From Sophora flavescens (lineage: Eukaryota > Streptophyta > Magnoliopsida > Fabales > Fabaceae), in NCBI GenBank assembly GCA_030762895.1, contig CM061063.1:51167196-51231195 (forward strand): DNA of 64,000 nucleotides. The letters run 5' to 3'. A program made the translations under genes and the position numbers. This document shows positions 11,000 to 21,635 of this stretch, one piece after another (within the stretch, counting starts at the first letter, position 1; every line of letters begins with the position of its first letter). Under the pieces are notes generated by a model. The model searched no databases. It was given only the letters and a program-made list of their open reading frames with translations, and was not told where the DNA came from.

Positions 11000-11757
11000 G
11001 GTTTAACTGTTGAGTAGGTCCCAAAATTAATTGAGAATTTTCAAATAGGTTCCTATACTAAAAAATTGTAATTGAGTCCTCAAACTTTTTATAAAATTTT
11101 CAATTGGATCCCTGAACTAAAAAAGTTTTTAATTGGGTCCCTAGACTTATATAAAATTTTCGATGGGGTCCATAAAGTATAAAATTCGTTAGTGATATGT
11201 TGAATTAGACGAAATATTATCGATTTCATCCAAATCGGATAACTATATCAGCCATTTATACTCTTTGGGTGGAAGATGAACCTTGAGACATTGTCACAAT
11301 AAAATACAGCAAGATATAACATGATGGAATGAGATGTAATAAACTGCAAGTGAGGTAACTATTTTGGACGAAATTATTTCGAGAAAGGGATATGCAATCA
11401 TGAAACATAAATCGAGGAAGGAATGAACTATTTGTTCAGATGATGGAGAAGCAATCGCAGGTCATGTTTTGATTTTCTGGTTCAATATTTTGATATCTTC
11501 CAACCCTAAATACAAATTTGGATGGAATTATAAGTCATGTTTCACGTCAGCTAACTTAACGGCCTCTTCAGAGAATCCTATCACAGAGACTCCATTGAAA
11601 ATTTTATATAAGTTCAGGAACCCACTTAGAATCTTTTAGTTCAGGGACCCAATTGAAAACTTTATAAAAGTTTGGGGACCAGATTACAATTCTTTTTAGT
11701 ATAGGGACCTATTTGAAAATTCTCAAATATTTCAGGGACCTACTCAATAATTAAACC
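11000..11757. mobile_element. Non-autonomous Mutator-like MITE, second family member
   Basis: The ends are GGTTTAACTGTTGAGTAGGT and the inverse of ACCTACTCAATAATTAAACC. Inside each end lie several TAGGGACC/GGTCCC motifs, as in the 2056-2605 element. It starts one base after the TTA duplication of the Harbinger MITE. No 9-bp target duplication is evident. It is 758 bp and non-coding. Confidence 0.7.
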
Positions 11758-11761
11758 AAAA

Positions 11762-11796
11762 CTTAAACCATGTATCTTTTCTTCTTTTCTACCAAT
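11762..11796. repeat. 35-bp direct repeat, right copy
   Basis: Partner of 10083-10117, with C-to-T and G-to-A type differences. It directly follows the right end of the 11000-11757 MITE. Confidence 0.7.
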
Positions 11797-12283
11797 ATCA
11801 ACTTAAACCACAAAAGAGCGAGTTTGTCTATCTTCCCCATCTACCATCGGAGTGGCCATAGGATGATTACTCAATTGCAGTAGAATGCCTCTCCCTGATT
11901 TCTTTCATAGCCATTTTAAGATGATAGACTATCTGATTTGAGTAAAGACAATTTTTCTTTGCAATTAAACACCTTTTAAGAACCATGTACTATCAGATCA
12001 AATTTAGAATAAGATCAACGGCATATATACAAGGTGCATCTATCATGTAAGGAGCATAGAAGATGCAGCTAAAAGGTAGTTTACTCAGGTAAGGAGCATA
12101 GAAAAGCAATCAACTCAAGTTTTTGGTACATGGGGCATCCACTCAAATCAGAAATTTCCTATTCACTTAACGACCAATACACAAACAAATCATGTCGACG
12201 ATTACAAAGTTGCCATTCTGCCTGATGTCAAACTCCATTAGTACACATTCCCCCAGAGGTTGCACACCAAATATTTAAACATC
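11797..12283. other. Downstream region and probable 3' UTR of MAGO
   Basis: No further gene seen. It should include the MAGO 3' untranslated region next to 12284. A short direct repeat, GTAAGGAGCATAGAA, occurs twice, near 12048 and 12091. Confidence 0.4.
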
Positions 12284-13884
12284 TTATATAGGCTTGATCT
12301 TGAAGTGAAGTGAAATAAGAGAGAAGACAAAGCACTTCAAATCCTACAAACACATGAATTGATAATGAGAATAAACACAAGGCATTAGCTGCACAAAAAG
12401 GAAAAACAATTATTTTTTCCAGTAGAGAGGGGGTTTACTAATAGTCACTAGGGATCCCCAAGGCTGAAAAATATAAGTAAAACATAATAATAACATACCT
12501 ACTATCAAAGAGGATACACGAATCAAATCACTATCTCTGATGCATGATGAAATAGAGTCAAGAAAACAGATTAATAAATAATTTTCAAATATCAATTAAT
12601 TTGACATTAGAATTAAGAAATTGAAATTCGTACATTGAATATATTGGTGATTTTTAGGTATGCTATTGATTTATGGAAGTTACTAGGTAACTAGGTCAGT
12701 TTATTTTAAGTTTTCTTCCTTTTGAGTTCTATACTATTTTAATAACTTTCATAATCCCTCATCAAGGCTGGTATTCCAGTTCAGTTTTTAAATAGTTTTG
12801 GTTCTCATTTGGTCTTTGCTTGATTTGGCTCTTGTCCGTTACTTACTCGGAAACTTTCTATGGACTTCCTGGAAGAATTTCTCCTAAATGACTGGAGTAC
12901 TTTGACCTTTAACATTGATTCGTGTGTATGGGCTACAGAGTGGGTGTCAATCCCCACTCTTCCCTAAAGGGATTGACAGGATATCCTATCAGGGATTCAT
13001 TGGAGTGTACCATGCAATTTCATACCAAGGTTAACATCAAAGTAACCATAGTCTTGATATACCTAGGCAGAATTATTTTTTAATTCAGTTGTCCATTTAA
13101 TACTTTACACATTAGAGTACTGCAAATTACATAACTCTAAGACACCCATCCTTTGATTTAACCTAAAATAATTGTTTAGGTTCACACCATATAAAAATCC
13201 TTGATTTAACTCCCATTGGCTAACAAATAAATCCAAACCTATTGCACCTAAAATCCTATGGCACAACACAAACCGCTCTGACCATAAACAGCATCCCAGA
13301 ATGATTCACGATGATGTATTTTCTCACTCAAGAACAACTAGATAACAAATGTTACTCTAATGTGTAATTGACACGTTTTCCATTCATCCAGTTTCAGAGA
13401 TAACACGACACACAATACACAGAACGAAGAGGGGGTCACAAACGAAATCCATGGAAAGCATTTATGAATATTGACTGACCTGAACGAGATAGTAAAAGAT
13501 GCGAAGACCTTCTGGATCCGCACTAGCCTGAACATCAACAAGAGATCCAATCTTGGATGTGGTGAATGAGATGTGCTCGTTCCCCATGACGATCTCGAGC
13601 TCCTGGCGTCCGACTCGATCGGGTTCCGGCCAGTTGTTATCGTCTTCCTTCATGATCTCGCTCTCGGTGATGATACGACGGCATTCGCGGAGAACGGCGG
13701 GAGTGAGGTAAACCTCCTTGCGGATGATGGTGTCGTTTTTGTAATTGGAGTTGTTAGCGTAACGGAGCTTCCCGTCGGGTCTGAACTCGAACTCCAAGAA
13801 CTCGTGACCGAACTTGCCTTTGTGACCAACGTAGTATCTCAAGTAGAACTCTCCTCCGTTCTTCTCCTCTTCGCTCCCCGCCAT
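12284..13884 (-). CDS. MAGO: MAGO NASHI homologue, exon-junction-complex core subunit
   Basis: Exon 1 is 13884-13480 (135 codons, ending YYLVQ), donor GTCAGT. Exon 2 is 12343-12284 (acceptor TTGTAG), reading DLKCFVFSLISLHFKIKPI and a TAA stop. The intron is 1136 bp and the join is in phase 0. The 154-residue product has the family's near-invariant landmarks: FYLRYYVGHKGKFGHEFLEF at residues 13-32, then RPDGKLRYANNSNYKNDTII, and the C-terminal LHFKIKPI. Mago forms a tight heterodimer with Y14 that locks eIF4A-III on spliced mRNA in the nucleus and then the cytoplasm, acting in mRNA localisation, surveillance and splicing. Every conserved position I could check is intact and the length fits the usual roughly 150 residues, so the gene is probably functional. 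Exon 1 is more GC-rich than its surroundings. Confidence 0.96.
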
Positions 13885-13973
13885 TCTCTCTGTCTCTCTG
13901 TACTCTCTCTACTATTCTACTACGGTTCTTCCACAATGAATTAATGGATTCAAATGGCCCGGATTCTAAGGAA

Positions 13974-13995
13974 TGGGCTAGAGTTTCGTTGGGCC
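13974..13995. promoter_or_regulatory. Paired site II (TGGGCY) elements upstream of MAGO
   Basis: TGGGCT at 13974-13979 and TGGGCC at 13990-13995 lie 90-110 bp upstream of the MAGO ATG. Pairs of TGGGCY motifs are bound by TCP factors and are typical of housekeeping and translation-related plant genes that often lack a TATA box. No TATA box is obvious here. Confidence 0.5.
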
Positions 13996-14404
13996 CGATG
14001 TCCTGTACTTCACTTTAAATTAATTACTATTTTTTTAAATAAATAACTACAAAAACCTTGTATTAAAAATTTTCAAACTTAGCTAACTGAAACATTATAT
14101 TGAATAAATATCATGTCAAAAATAAAACTATATTGGAGAAATAAACTCTCCAGTTAACTTAACCACCAAAAAAAAAGTCTCGAGTTAACTCTTCATTTTT
14201 TTTTATTAAAAAAACAAATTAACAATAAAGTGAACTCTTATTTATTTTTATTTTCTTTGAGATTTTTTTTTTAAACTCATGCGAGTTCAAATAAATTTCA
14301 AGGAAATTTGTAAACCCTCAAACTCATACGAGTGAAAAAAACCTATATAATTATTTGGCCTCAAAATGTATATTTTTGGTTAATGTTGTTGGATACTTGA
14401 TTTA
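13996..14404. other. AT-rich spacer
   Basis: Upstream of the MAGO promoter; no gene or clear repeat ends were seen. Confidence 0.4.
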
Positions 14405-14745
14405 AAACAAACAAACTTATGACATTTTATTAGCAATTATAGCATCAATACAACCAAGAGCAAGATAATAGTTTTGAGAGTTAGGAGAAGAAATAGCAAA
14501 AGAAGCTAGACAACGAGCAACCTTATTGACTTGTCTTTTAGCAAAAACAATAGAATAAGGAGGCAAATCAACTAATTAATAAATTCTTGCACTCCTTAAC
14601 AATAGCCTCTAGCTAAGACAGATCCTCCTTAGGTGAATAAACTTGGTCAATCACTTGCTTACCGTCCATCTCTACAATGACTCTCTCCAGTCCGAGAGAA
14701 TGAAACCACTATAAAGTAACAAGCCTACTGTTTCACCCTCCTTCA
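14405..14745 (-). pseudogene. Decayed C-terminal RNase H-like domain of a LINE
   Basis: The minus strand reads LGLERVIVEMDGKQVID, then after stops and a frameshift IVFAKRQVNKVARCLASFA and CIDAIIANKMS. This is the pattern of the RVT_3/RNase H-like tail that ends many plant LINE open reading frames. Only the last hundred or so residues are recognisable. It may belong to a separate, older LINE from the plus-strand one at 15120-17709. Confidence 0.55.
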
Positions 14746-14824
14746 CTAGTAAGAGCTAATTTATATATTGAATTTATAAAGCTAATTTCAATTTTATGTT
14801 TTTAATATTATCTTTATTTGTTTT

Positions 14825-15021
14825 TTTTAACCATGGCATAGGTACGAAGTATCCACCACCGTTAGCAGTGACTAATCTCTATCGGGGAACCTGTTGGACA
14901 CACAAGGTGGGTTTCCTCCTCCCAACCAGGTTTTCTCTATGCACAAGAGCCGGAATTCGAACCCCTGACAACTTGCTTAAGGTGCCCAAGTCCCTTACCA
15001 CTTGGATCAACCACATGTTGG
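14825..15021 (-). mobile_element. tRNA-derived SINE
   Basis: On the minus strand the 5' end carries pol III promoter boxes: an A-box-like TGGTTGATCCAAGTGG (complement of 14998-15013) and a B-box GGTTCGAATTCC (complement of 14952-14963). The 3' end finishes in a short A-rich tail (TTAAAAAAAA). A target duplication TTATTTGTTTT flanks it at 14814-14824 and 15022-15032. The structure is that of a short tRNA-related plant SINE of about 197 bp, similar in layout to Au-type SINEs. It is non-coding and depends on a LINE for movement. Confidence 0.8.
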
Positions 15022-15127
15022 TTATTTGTTTTATTAAGTTAGAAAATAAAGTAGGTGTTCAACTAAAAATCATACAATAATTAAGTCTAACATTGAAATA
15101 TGTTTATTACTTTTATTCCTTGGGCGT

Positions 15128-16033
15128 ATGCGTTTGCGAGTTCCAATCCATAATATCCCTCTGTTCTACGTTGATTTATGGGTTCAAGTCCATAATCTTC
15201 CCATTGGTTTTATGACAGAGTTGGTTGGAAAGCACCTTGCTAATTATATTGGGGAGTTTGTGGAATATGACCCGAACAATAATTCGAGTATCTGGAGGAA
15301 CTACATGCGTATACGGGTCAGGATTGATGTTCGTTTGCCCTTGAAGAAGGAAAGGAAGGTTAGAATTGCTGGTGGGGAATGGAATATGGTCCAGTTCAAA
15401 TTTGAGAAGCTAGGGTTCTTCTGCTTTGTCTGTGGTTGCCTTGGCCATGCTGAGCAGAAGTGAGACATTCTATTCTCTATGGAGAGGGATGATGGCCATC
15501 GTGGATGGAGCATGGATCTTAGGGAGGAGCCAAGGAGGGTGGTTATGGATGCTGGCGGTCGTTGGCTGAAGGAAGATAAGGTAGAGATGCAAAACCCTAA
15601 TATGGAGGCAAGAGGAAACCCTGGTCAGAATCAAAATTCAAACCATGCAGATTTACGTGATCGTAACACCCCCGTAAATGTCGTTGATAGTAACTATAAC
15701 ATGATGGTGCATGGATTACGGGATTCACATCAATTAGGTAACCCCAGATTGCATGGCACTATTCCTGGAGGGAGCTGCTTAACGCATTCACTTGGGAATC
15801 TCGTGCAGGGCCCCACCTTTAATTTTAATCAATCCAGATTGCATGGGATCGTAACTTGTCCAAATAATGTGGTCAACACTTATTTAAATGGTCCAGGAGA
15901 TTTGAATTGCATGGAGGAGATAAATGGGGATATTTACAGTGGTAGAAATAGAAGCATGTTGGATGGAAATGAGGATGACAGCGAGCATTTTTTAGAGGCA
16001 TGCTCTGGTTACCAGGCCTGCCAGAAGCGATGA
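15128..16033 (+). pseudogene. LINE ORF1 protein (DUF4283-type, CCHC knuckle), one in-frame stop
   Basis: The N-terminal part (LWVQVHNLPIGFMTELVGK) is the DUF4283/RNA-binding-like domain of plant LINE ORF1. It is followed by the zinc knuckle CFVCGCLGHAEQK. The last knuckle cysteine is replaced by a TGA stop at 15461-15463, after which the same frame stays open to 16033. The C-terminal half is Asn/Gly-rich linker without further motifs. The protein would bind LINE RNA. The 5' part of the domain is missing. Confidence 0.75.
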
Positions 16034-17709
16034 GGATTCTTAGTTGGAATTGTCGAGGCCTTAGGAACCTGATTAGGTTCCATAACCCAGATGTGGTCTT
16101 TTTGATAGAAACTTCATCTTATGCTAATAAAGTGGAAGAGGTTAAAAGAAGGATCGGTTTTGACAATGCTCTCACGATGGACAGAATTGGTATAAGTGGG
16201 GGTTTGGCGCTCTTGTGGAAGAATACTGTGAACTTTGAGGTAGTGAATTACTCACGGTTTTTTATAAATGTAGAGGTGGTGGAGGGAGACAGTGACAGAT
16301 GGAGGTTAACTGGATTTTACGGGATCTCGGATAAGGGTCATAGGAGAGACTCTTGGCAGATGTTAAGGCAGCTCTCAGGTATGTCTCAGCTTCCCTGGTG
16401 TATCATTGGATACTTTAATGATATCCTAGCGAATGTTGAAAAACGTGGTAGGATTGCCCACCCTCACTGGCTCATGCGGGGTTTTCAGGAAGCTGTCCAA
16501 GATTGTGGCTTGTTTGATGTTGTTCTTGAAGGTCACCAGTACACTTGGGCTAAGTCTATGGGCTCAGGTAATATGGTAGAGGAGAGACAGGATAGGGCTT
16601 TAATTACACATTCCTGCGGAGATCATTTCCCTAATGTCCGTTTGTGGAATCTTATTGCTCCTGTCTCGGACCACTCACCAATCCTTCTTGACACAACTAT
16701 GCAGGTTAATATAGGGAGACTTACCGAGGTTGTGAAAATTGGTTGGAATAAATCCCGTGTTGATTTGCTAGGTTCAAAAATAAAGTCCTGTGGAGAGGAT
16801 CTCCAAGCTTGGGGTCGGCGCCTTAGAACCCAAGCATTGGCAGATGTTGTAAGGTGGAAAAAGAGATTGGAAGATTTACGTGGGAGAGTGGATACAGCTT
16901 CTATAACTGAGAGTAACGAGCATAAGTCAAAAATTAATCTAAATCTTGTTCAGGAGGAGCCGTACTGGAAACAAAGAGCTAAAATGCATTGCTTGCGGGA
17001 TGGTGATTCAAATACCCGCTATTTTCATGCTGCTGCCACAACCAGGAAGAAAAGGAATGAGATCAAGAGGCTGTCCAAGGAGGGTGGAGATTGGGTTGAA
17101 GATAAGAATGGGCTTTGTGTTCTTGCGCATGATTACTTTGCTAATCTTTTTCTTGCGCAAAACACCCATGCATCCATCGTTATTGATGTTGTCCCAGTTA
17201 GCTTAGATGCAGAAGATAATGGATCACTGTTACAACCGTTCTTCGATGTGGAATTTAAAACCGCATCTTTTAAGATGCACCATGACAAGGCCCCGGGCCC
17301 CGATGGTCAAAACCCAGCTTTCTACAAAAACTTTTGGCATGTTTGTCGGGTTGATGTGATCACTGCTTGTCGCTCCTAACTTGACTCGGGCACTATTCCA
17401 CATGATTTGAATGGTACTCATATTGTTCTCATTCCGAAGTGTGATCAGTCTATCTCTATGAAAGACTTGCACCCTATCTCATTATGCAATGTAGCTTACA
17501 AGATTCTTGCCAAAACTCTTGCAAACATGCTTGCTCGGGTGATTTCTAAATGCATTTTCGAGGAGCAATCGACTTTTGTTGCAAGTAGATCTATTATTAA
17601 CAATGCTTTAATTGGTTCTAAAATTATTCACTATTTGAAATGTAAAAGGAAGGGTAAAATTGGTGAGGCAGCTCTGAAAATTGATATGAGTAAGGCGTAT
17701 GATGGAGTG
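16030..17709 (+). pseudogene. LINE ORF2: AP-endonuclease and partial reverse transcriptase
   Basis: It starts MRILSWNCRGLRN, the usual opening of plant L1 endonucleases. The endonuclease motif expected as GDFND reads GYFND, so a catalytic aspartate is lost; SDHSPILLD is retained near residue 220. Reverse transcriptase begins around KAPGPDGQNPAFYKNFW, has an in-frame TAA at 17377-17379, and continues in the same frame through HIVLIPKC and LHPISLCNVAYKI to DMSKAYDGV. The start ATG overlaps the ORF1 stop as ATGA (16030-16033), suggesting coupled re-initiation in the ancestor. The catalytic YADD-type box is absent through truncation. Confidence 0.85.
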
Positions 17710-18153
17710 AAAATTCAGACGAAAGCCGGTCTGTATTTTCAGTGCCGGTACAAGTTTACTGAGCAGAAAACCTAATTTTGAACCGTGAACGAAAAAATTA
17801 GTGTTTTTGAGATGTTTTGTATGATATTGGAAATTTTCGAAAATCCGAGTTCGGAAATAAAATATAATATTTATTCCGGGCGAAATACGATCGGAAACTT
17901 GAACCGGATACGCATTGGAGCAGAGTAGGGAGCACAAAAGTGATGAGGTGACGTGAGAGTAAGGTGACTTACTAGGGAGATGCCCTTAGTCACATCCTAA
18001 AAAATGGTCATGATAACACTTTTCAAATTATATCATATTATATTCTAAAAACCTATTTTTCTCTCTCTTCTCAAACCAAACAAGGCACAAGGTCAAAACT
18101 TGCTCTCCAAGCTCATTCCTCTCTCCTCAATTTTGTGTCACTCTCTCCCTTCT

Positions 18154-18163
18154 CTATATATAC
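18154..18163 (+). promoter_or_regulatory. LTR TATA box
   Basis: CTATATATAC lies after a long pyrimidine-rich stretch. The homologous LTR has CTATAAAATC near 55491. This is the likely pol II promoter of the LTR, putting the RNA start about 30 bp on. Confidence 0.5.
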
Positions 18164-18829
18164 ACCTCTCATTTTCACTTCATCATTTTCATTCTCCAAA
18201 ACTCCATTAAAACTTCATCTACTTCCTTTTCTTTTAGAAGTTTAAGCTCTTAAAGCTTTAGTTTTTATTTATCTTTTCTACTCGAGTTCTTCATTAAAGT
18301 TCTTCCTTATACTAAGGGTAATGCTCTCATATGAATCTTTTTGCAAGTCTCATCTTTTATTTCTTAGTTTGTTTATGTGTTTTTTATATGCTTTAAACTT
18401 CTAAAATCTCTCTAAAACGGTAGAAAACTCCTTTTGAGTTGAAACCACTTTCTATAGTCTTGTATTAACTTATATTTTCACATACTAATAGGTTGTGTAA
18501 AAAAAAATCTCTACCTATCTCTTCCTATGAAGGCCGAAGCTATGGATATGTGGCCAAGGAGGTTTTTGATTCAACTTTTGGAATATGATCATGTGTTTGA
18601 GTTTCTAACTATTCCTTGATCTTAAATCTGTAAATCTTGGAAGGTTTGATAGCTTGGTTTCCTATGATGACCGAAAATATGTATAAGTAAGCCTAGGATA
18701 CCATGTTTCAACTTTTCAAGTATAATCATGGATTTAGAACTCTTAATACCTTGTGATTCTAAACCTAAGAGTTATTATCAAACAGAGAATATTTTTCCTC
18801 ATTATCCTATGTAGGCCGAAACTTAAATG

Positions 18830-19450
18830 TTGTAGAGCAAGGATGTTTGAGTTTCATTTTCCAAAATGATCATGGACTAAGGCTCCTTAATATAGAAGGA
18901 TGCTAAGTCTAAGAGATTGGAAAGTTTAAGGATTTCTAACTTGTTTATTCTATGTTATTGAACCTAGGATGTGTTATTTCTTATTTTCCAAAATGATCAT
19001 GGACTTGAGCTCCATAAGATATTTGGATGCTAAGTCTAAGAGATTGGAATGTTTAAGTTTCCATTGGTTTCCAAAATGATCAAGGACTTGAGCTCCATAA
19101 GATATTTGGATGCTAAGTCTAAGAGATTGGAGAATTTAGAGATTTCTAGCCTATAAATCCTATGAAGGCCGAACCTAGAAGGTTATGGACCTAGGATACA
19201 TTGTTTTTCATTTTCCAAATGATCAAGGACTTGAGCTCCTTCATACATTTGGATGCTAAGTCTAAGAGATTGGAAAGTTTAAAGATTTCTAGCCTATTTA
19301 TCCTATGATGGCTGAACTTATGATGGTTGTGAACCTAGGATGTTTTGTTTTTATTTTACAATATGATCATGGACTTAAGCTCCTTAATACATTTGGATGC
19401 TAAGTCTAATAGATTGGAAAGTTTAAATATTTCTAGCCTATGTTGTAATA
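18830..19450 (+). repeat. Degenerate tandem repeats inside the LTR
   Basis: A block containing AAAATGATCATGGACTT, AGCTCC.TAA.A, GGATGCTAAGTCTAAGAGAT and TTTCTAGCCTAT recurs about five times, at spacings of roughly 86-143 bp. The same blocks occur in the second LTR at about 56160-56500 with fewer copies. Confidence 0.7.
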
Positions 19451-20251
19451 CAAGGCCGAAACCTACCTTAAGTGGTTGGATGATTTTATTTCATATCTTC
19501 AAGTTATAACAATTTATCTAAGTTACCTAGAACCTAAGTGATAAGTATCCAAAGGCTTATGTTGACAAAAGAATCCTAACTCTAATTTGAATTAAATGGT
19601 CGAACCTAGCCTAAAGAGAACATAGATGAGTTTGTTTGATTTATTGGTTATTATGTTGATTGGTTGAAGGTGGAGTTAGTACTTTGTGGTGTGACAACAA
19701 GGAGCTTCGAGTTCGGTGATAACTCAGGTGGGGGGAAGAACCAACCTATCATCGGAATGGATAAGTAGTAGATTATACAATAATTGTGTAGGGTGACCTA
19801 AACCCTACTAGTAGTCGAGTAATCGACAAGACCAAAATCACATTGGAAACCTTTTTTGAAAAACCAATGGCGATTCGGGGATTGTAGGTTTATTGATATT
19901 AGGTTGATTTTATATTATTGATGGTTGATTTGATTTTATTACCTTTATTGAATTGATTTTGTGCTATGTTGATTATATGGGAATATTTTGATTGATATTG
20001 TGTTATGCATGATCTTCCTGTTTGTATTATTATGCTTAGTGGTTTTTAAGCAAAGATATATACGTTCTCTAAGAGATGATTGTTTTGGGTGTGAGGATAA
20101 TAATGATTTAGAAGTGCCTAACCTAGATGATGTATGTTAAAGAGGTGTTACGGCATAGAATATGTTTCAAGTTCAAATGGAAGGTTAAGGCACTAAGATG
20201 TTGTTAAAACGGGTTGGTGAGATTCAAGTATAAGTGTTGTTGCCCACAACC

Positions 20252-20405
20252 GTGTATTGGTAATATAATACACAAGGACAAAAATGTATTGGTAATATAA
20301 TACACAAAGACAAAAGTGTATTGGTAATATAATACGCAAGGACATCTGTGTATTGGTAATATAATACACGTAAAACACTTTTGTGTATTGGTAATATAAT
20401 ACATA
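20252..20405 (+). repeat. Hairpin minisatellite in the LTR, five units
   Basis: Five copies of GTGTATTGGTAATATAATAC followed by AC/GC, with 10-14-bp spacers (AAGGACAAAAA or GTAAAACACTT). Each unit is an inverted repeat: GTGTATTA-like left arm, TAATACAC right arm. The homologous LTR has about twelve units at 57371-57711. Confidence 0.9.
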
Positions 20406-21054
20406 TAAAATTAAGAGTTCTCGCAAGACCACTTTCACCTTAGAAATAGGTATGCAGCTATGGTGTCATTGAGTAGCATGAGATTGAGGGTAGATGATGA
20501 TATATTAATTTGAGGATGATTTGGTAGTTAGGTGTATTGATTGTCTACGACGATTACTATATAATGTACTATGACTCTTTTCCGCTTTTTGATGATAGAA
20601 CTGCTTGTTATCCCCTATGTTTCTGTATTTTTGTGGGTTACTTTGGTTTACGTTAGAAGACCCGATGGAGGGTTATGTTGCTGAGGAGCTGGACGGAACT
20701 TTGTATGAAACGGAGATTGCTGAGGAGTTAGATGGAACTCCTTACGAACCAGACGCTGGAGGTCGAGCTGTGATCCATGGTGATTATTGTATAGACATTA
20801 TGTTTATGCCTGTGAGGGATCCTACTGAGAGGATACCCTCAACAGTGTTTTGGTATTGTAATGAACAATTAGGTGTGTATTTACATGTGTTAAATTTGTT
20901 GTGTTTTAAATTTGCAAAAGTTATATGATAATTAAATAAGTTTTAATTTTACCGTATTTTCATGAAAATCGTGCGATTAATAATTGATTTAAGAAGGTAA
21001 TTAATCTACTAAAATATCGGGGCACAACGGGGTGTCCCAGGATTTATGTGTATT

Positions 21055-21635
21055 TGAAGTTGGCACGGGCAAACACATGAAGGGGCTTAAATTGTGTTTG
21101 TTAATTATTTTATCAAAAACCCTTTTTGAGAAACCTTTTCATAAGCAGAAGATAAAAAGTTTAAACACACGAAATCTTTTTTTAAAATATTAACAAAACC
21201 AAAATCAAATCCCACAGTCAATATAAATAAATAGAACTGTAAAAGATAAGGGATAAAAAATTCACTCAGGTATTTTATCCTAATTCACTCTCTTCCAACC
21301 GAGAGCTACGTCGAGTCCCTTCCACTTGAAGTATTTTCTCCACTATTTCCAAACACTTTCTACAACAAGTATTCTACACCTCTCTAAGCTACAAGTATTG
21401 CTTTTTTGCCAAGCCTCTTCAGGCTCTAATTCAATCACAGATTTTTCTAAGATCTTTCTAACTCACTATATGTGAGGGTATGAAGGTTTAAGATCAACTG
21501 AATATTTTTACAAATATTCAACTAAGAATTACAGACTTTACAAAGGGAATATGAGCTTTGAATATCTTGCAAATGTTCAAAAGGCAAAAGTTGTTCTTTA
21601 GTGCTTGAGACCTTCTATATATAGTGGTCTTCAGC
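21055..21635 (-). repeat. SIRE 3' LTR, inner-end segment left of the copia insertion
   Basis: Homologous to 46917-47510 of the 5' LTR. It holds the LTR TATA box, CTATATATAG, at 21617-21626, matched in the 5' LTR at 47487-47496. It is continued at 30145. Confidence 0.85.

Larger units (their letters stand above)
15120..17709 (+). mobile_element. L1-type LINE, truncated at both ends
   Basis: The LINE begins inside ORF1, with no initiation region, and stops abruptly in the reverse transcriptase after DMSKAYDGV. It therefore lacks the polymerase active-site box, the RNase H region and the poly(A) tail. At 17709/17710 it joins the body of a gypsy LTR, which points to a deletion across both elements. 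The two ORFs are listed separately. Confidence 0.85.
17710..21039 (+). mobile_element. Long LTR of a Ty3/gypsy-like element (solo or 3' LTR, 5' truncated)
   Basis: Nearly all of it is homologous to the LTR at 54950-58436. Relative to that copy it lacks about the first 105 bp. It ends at GGGGTGTCCCA (21039), matching the LTR end at 53784. No primer-binding site follows, so it is a solo LTR or the 3' LTR of an otherwise lost element. It contains a TATA box, degenerate internal repeats and a hairpin minisatellite, listed separately. The ORF at 20605-20928 is not conserved as coding in the second copy. Confidence 0.8.

Noticed and set aside
13573..13944. 123-codon plus-strand ORF
   Set aside because: It is the antisense shadow of the MAGO first exon.
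14999..15013. Functional tRNA gene
   Set aside because: The A and B boxes belong to a SINE with target duplication and A-rich tail. No cloverleaf with acceptor stem and anticodon loop could be drawn.
15128..17775. Intact LINE that could move
   Set aside because: In-frame stops at 15461 and 17377, a lost endonuclease aspartate, and truncation before the RT active site.
20252..20405. CRISPR-like spacing of repeats
   Set aside because: Spacers are themselves repeated and only 10-14 bp, the array sits inside a plant LTR, and there are no cas genes. It is a minisatellite.
20605..20928. Possible gene inside the long LTR
   Set aside because: The homologous position in the other LTR copies (53400-53490, 58120-58213) has stops and a different frame, and it lacks the duplicated LDGT..YE segment.
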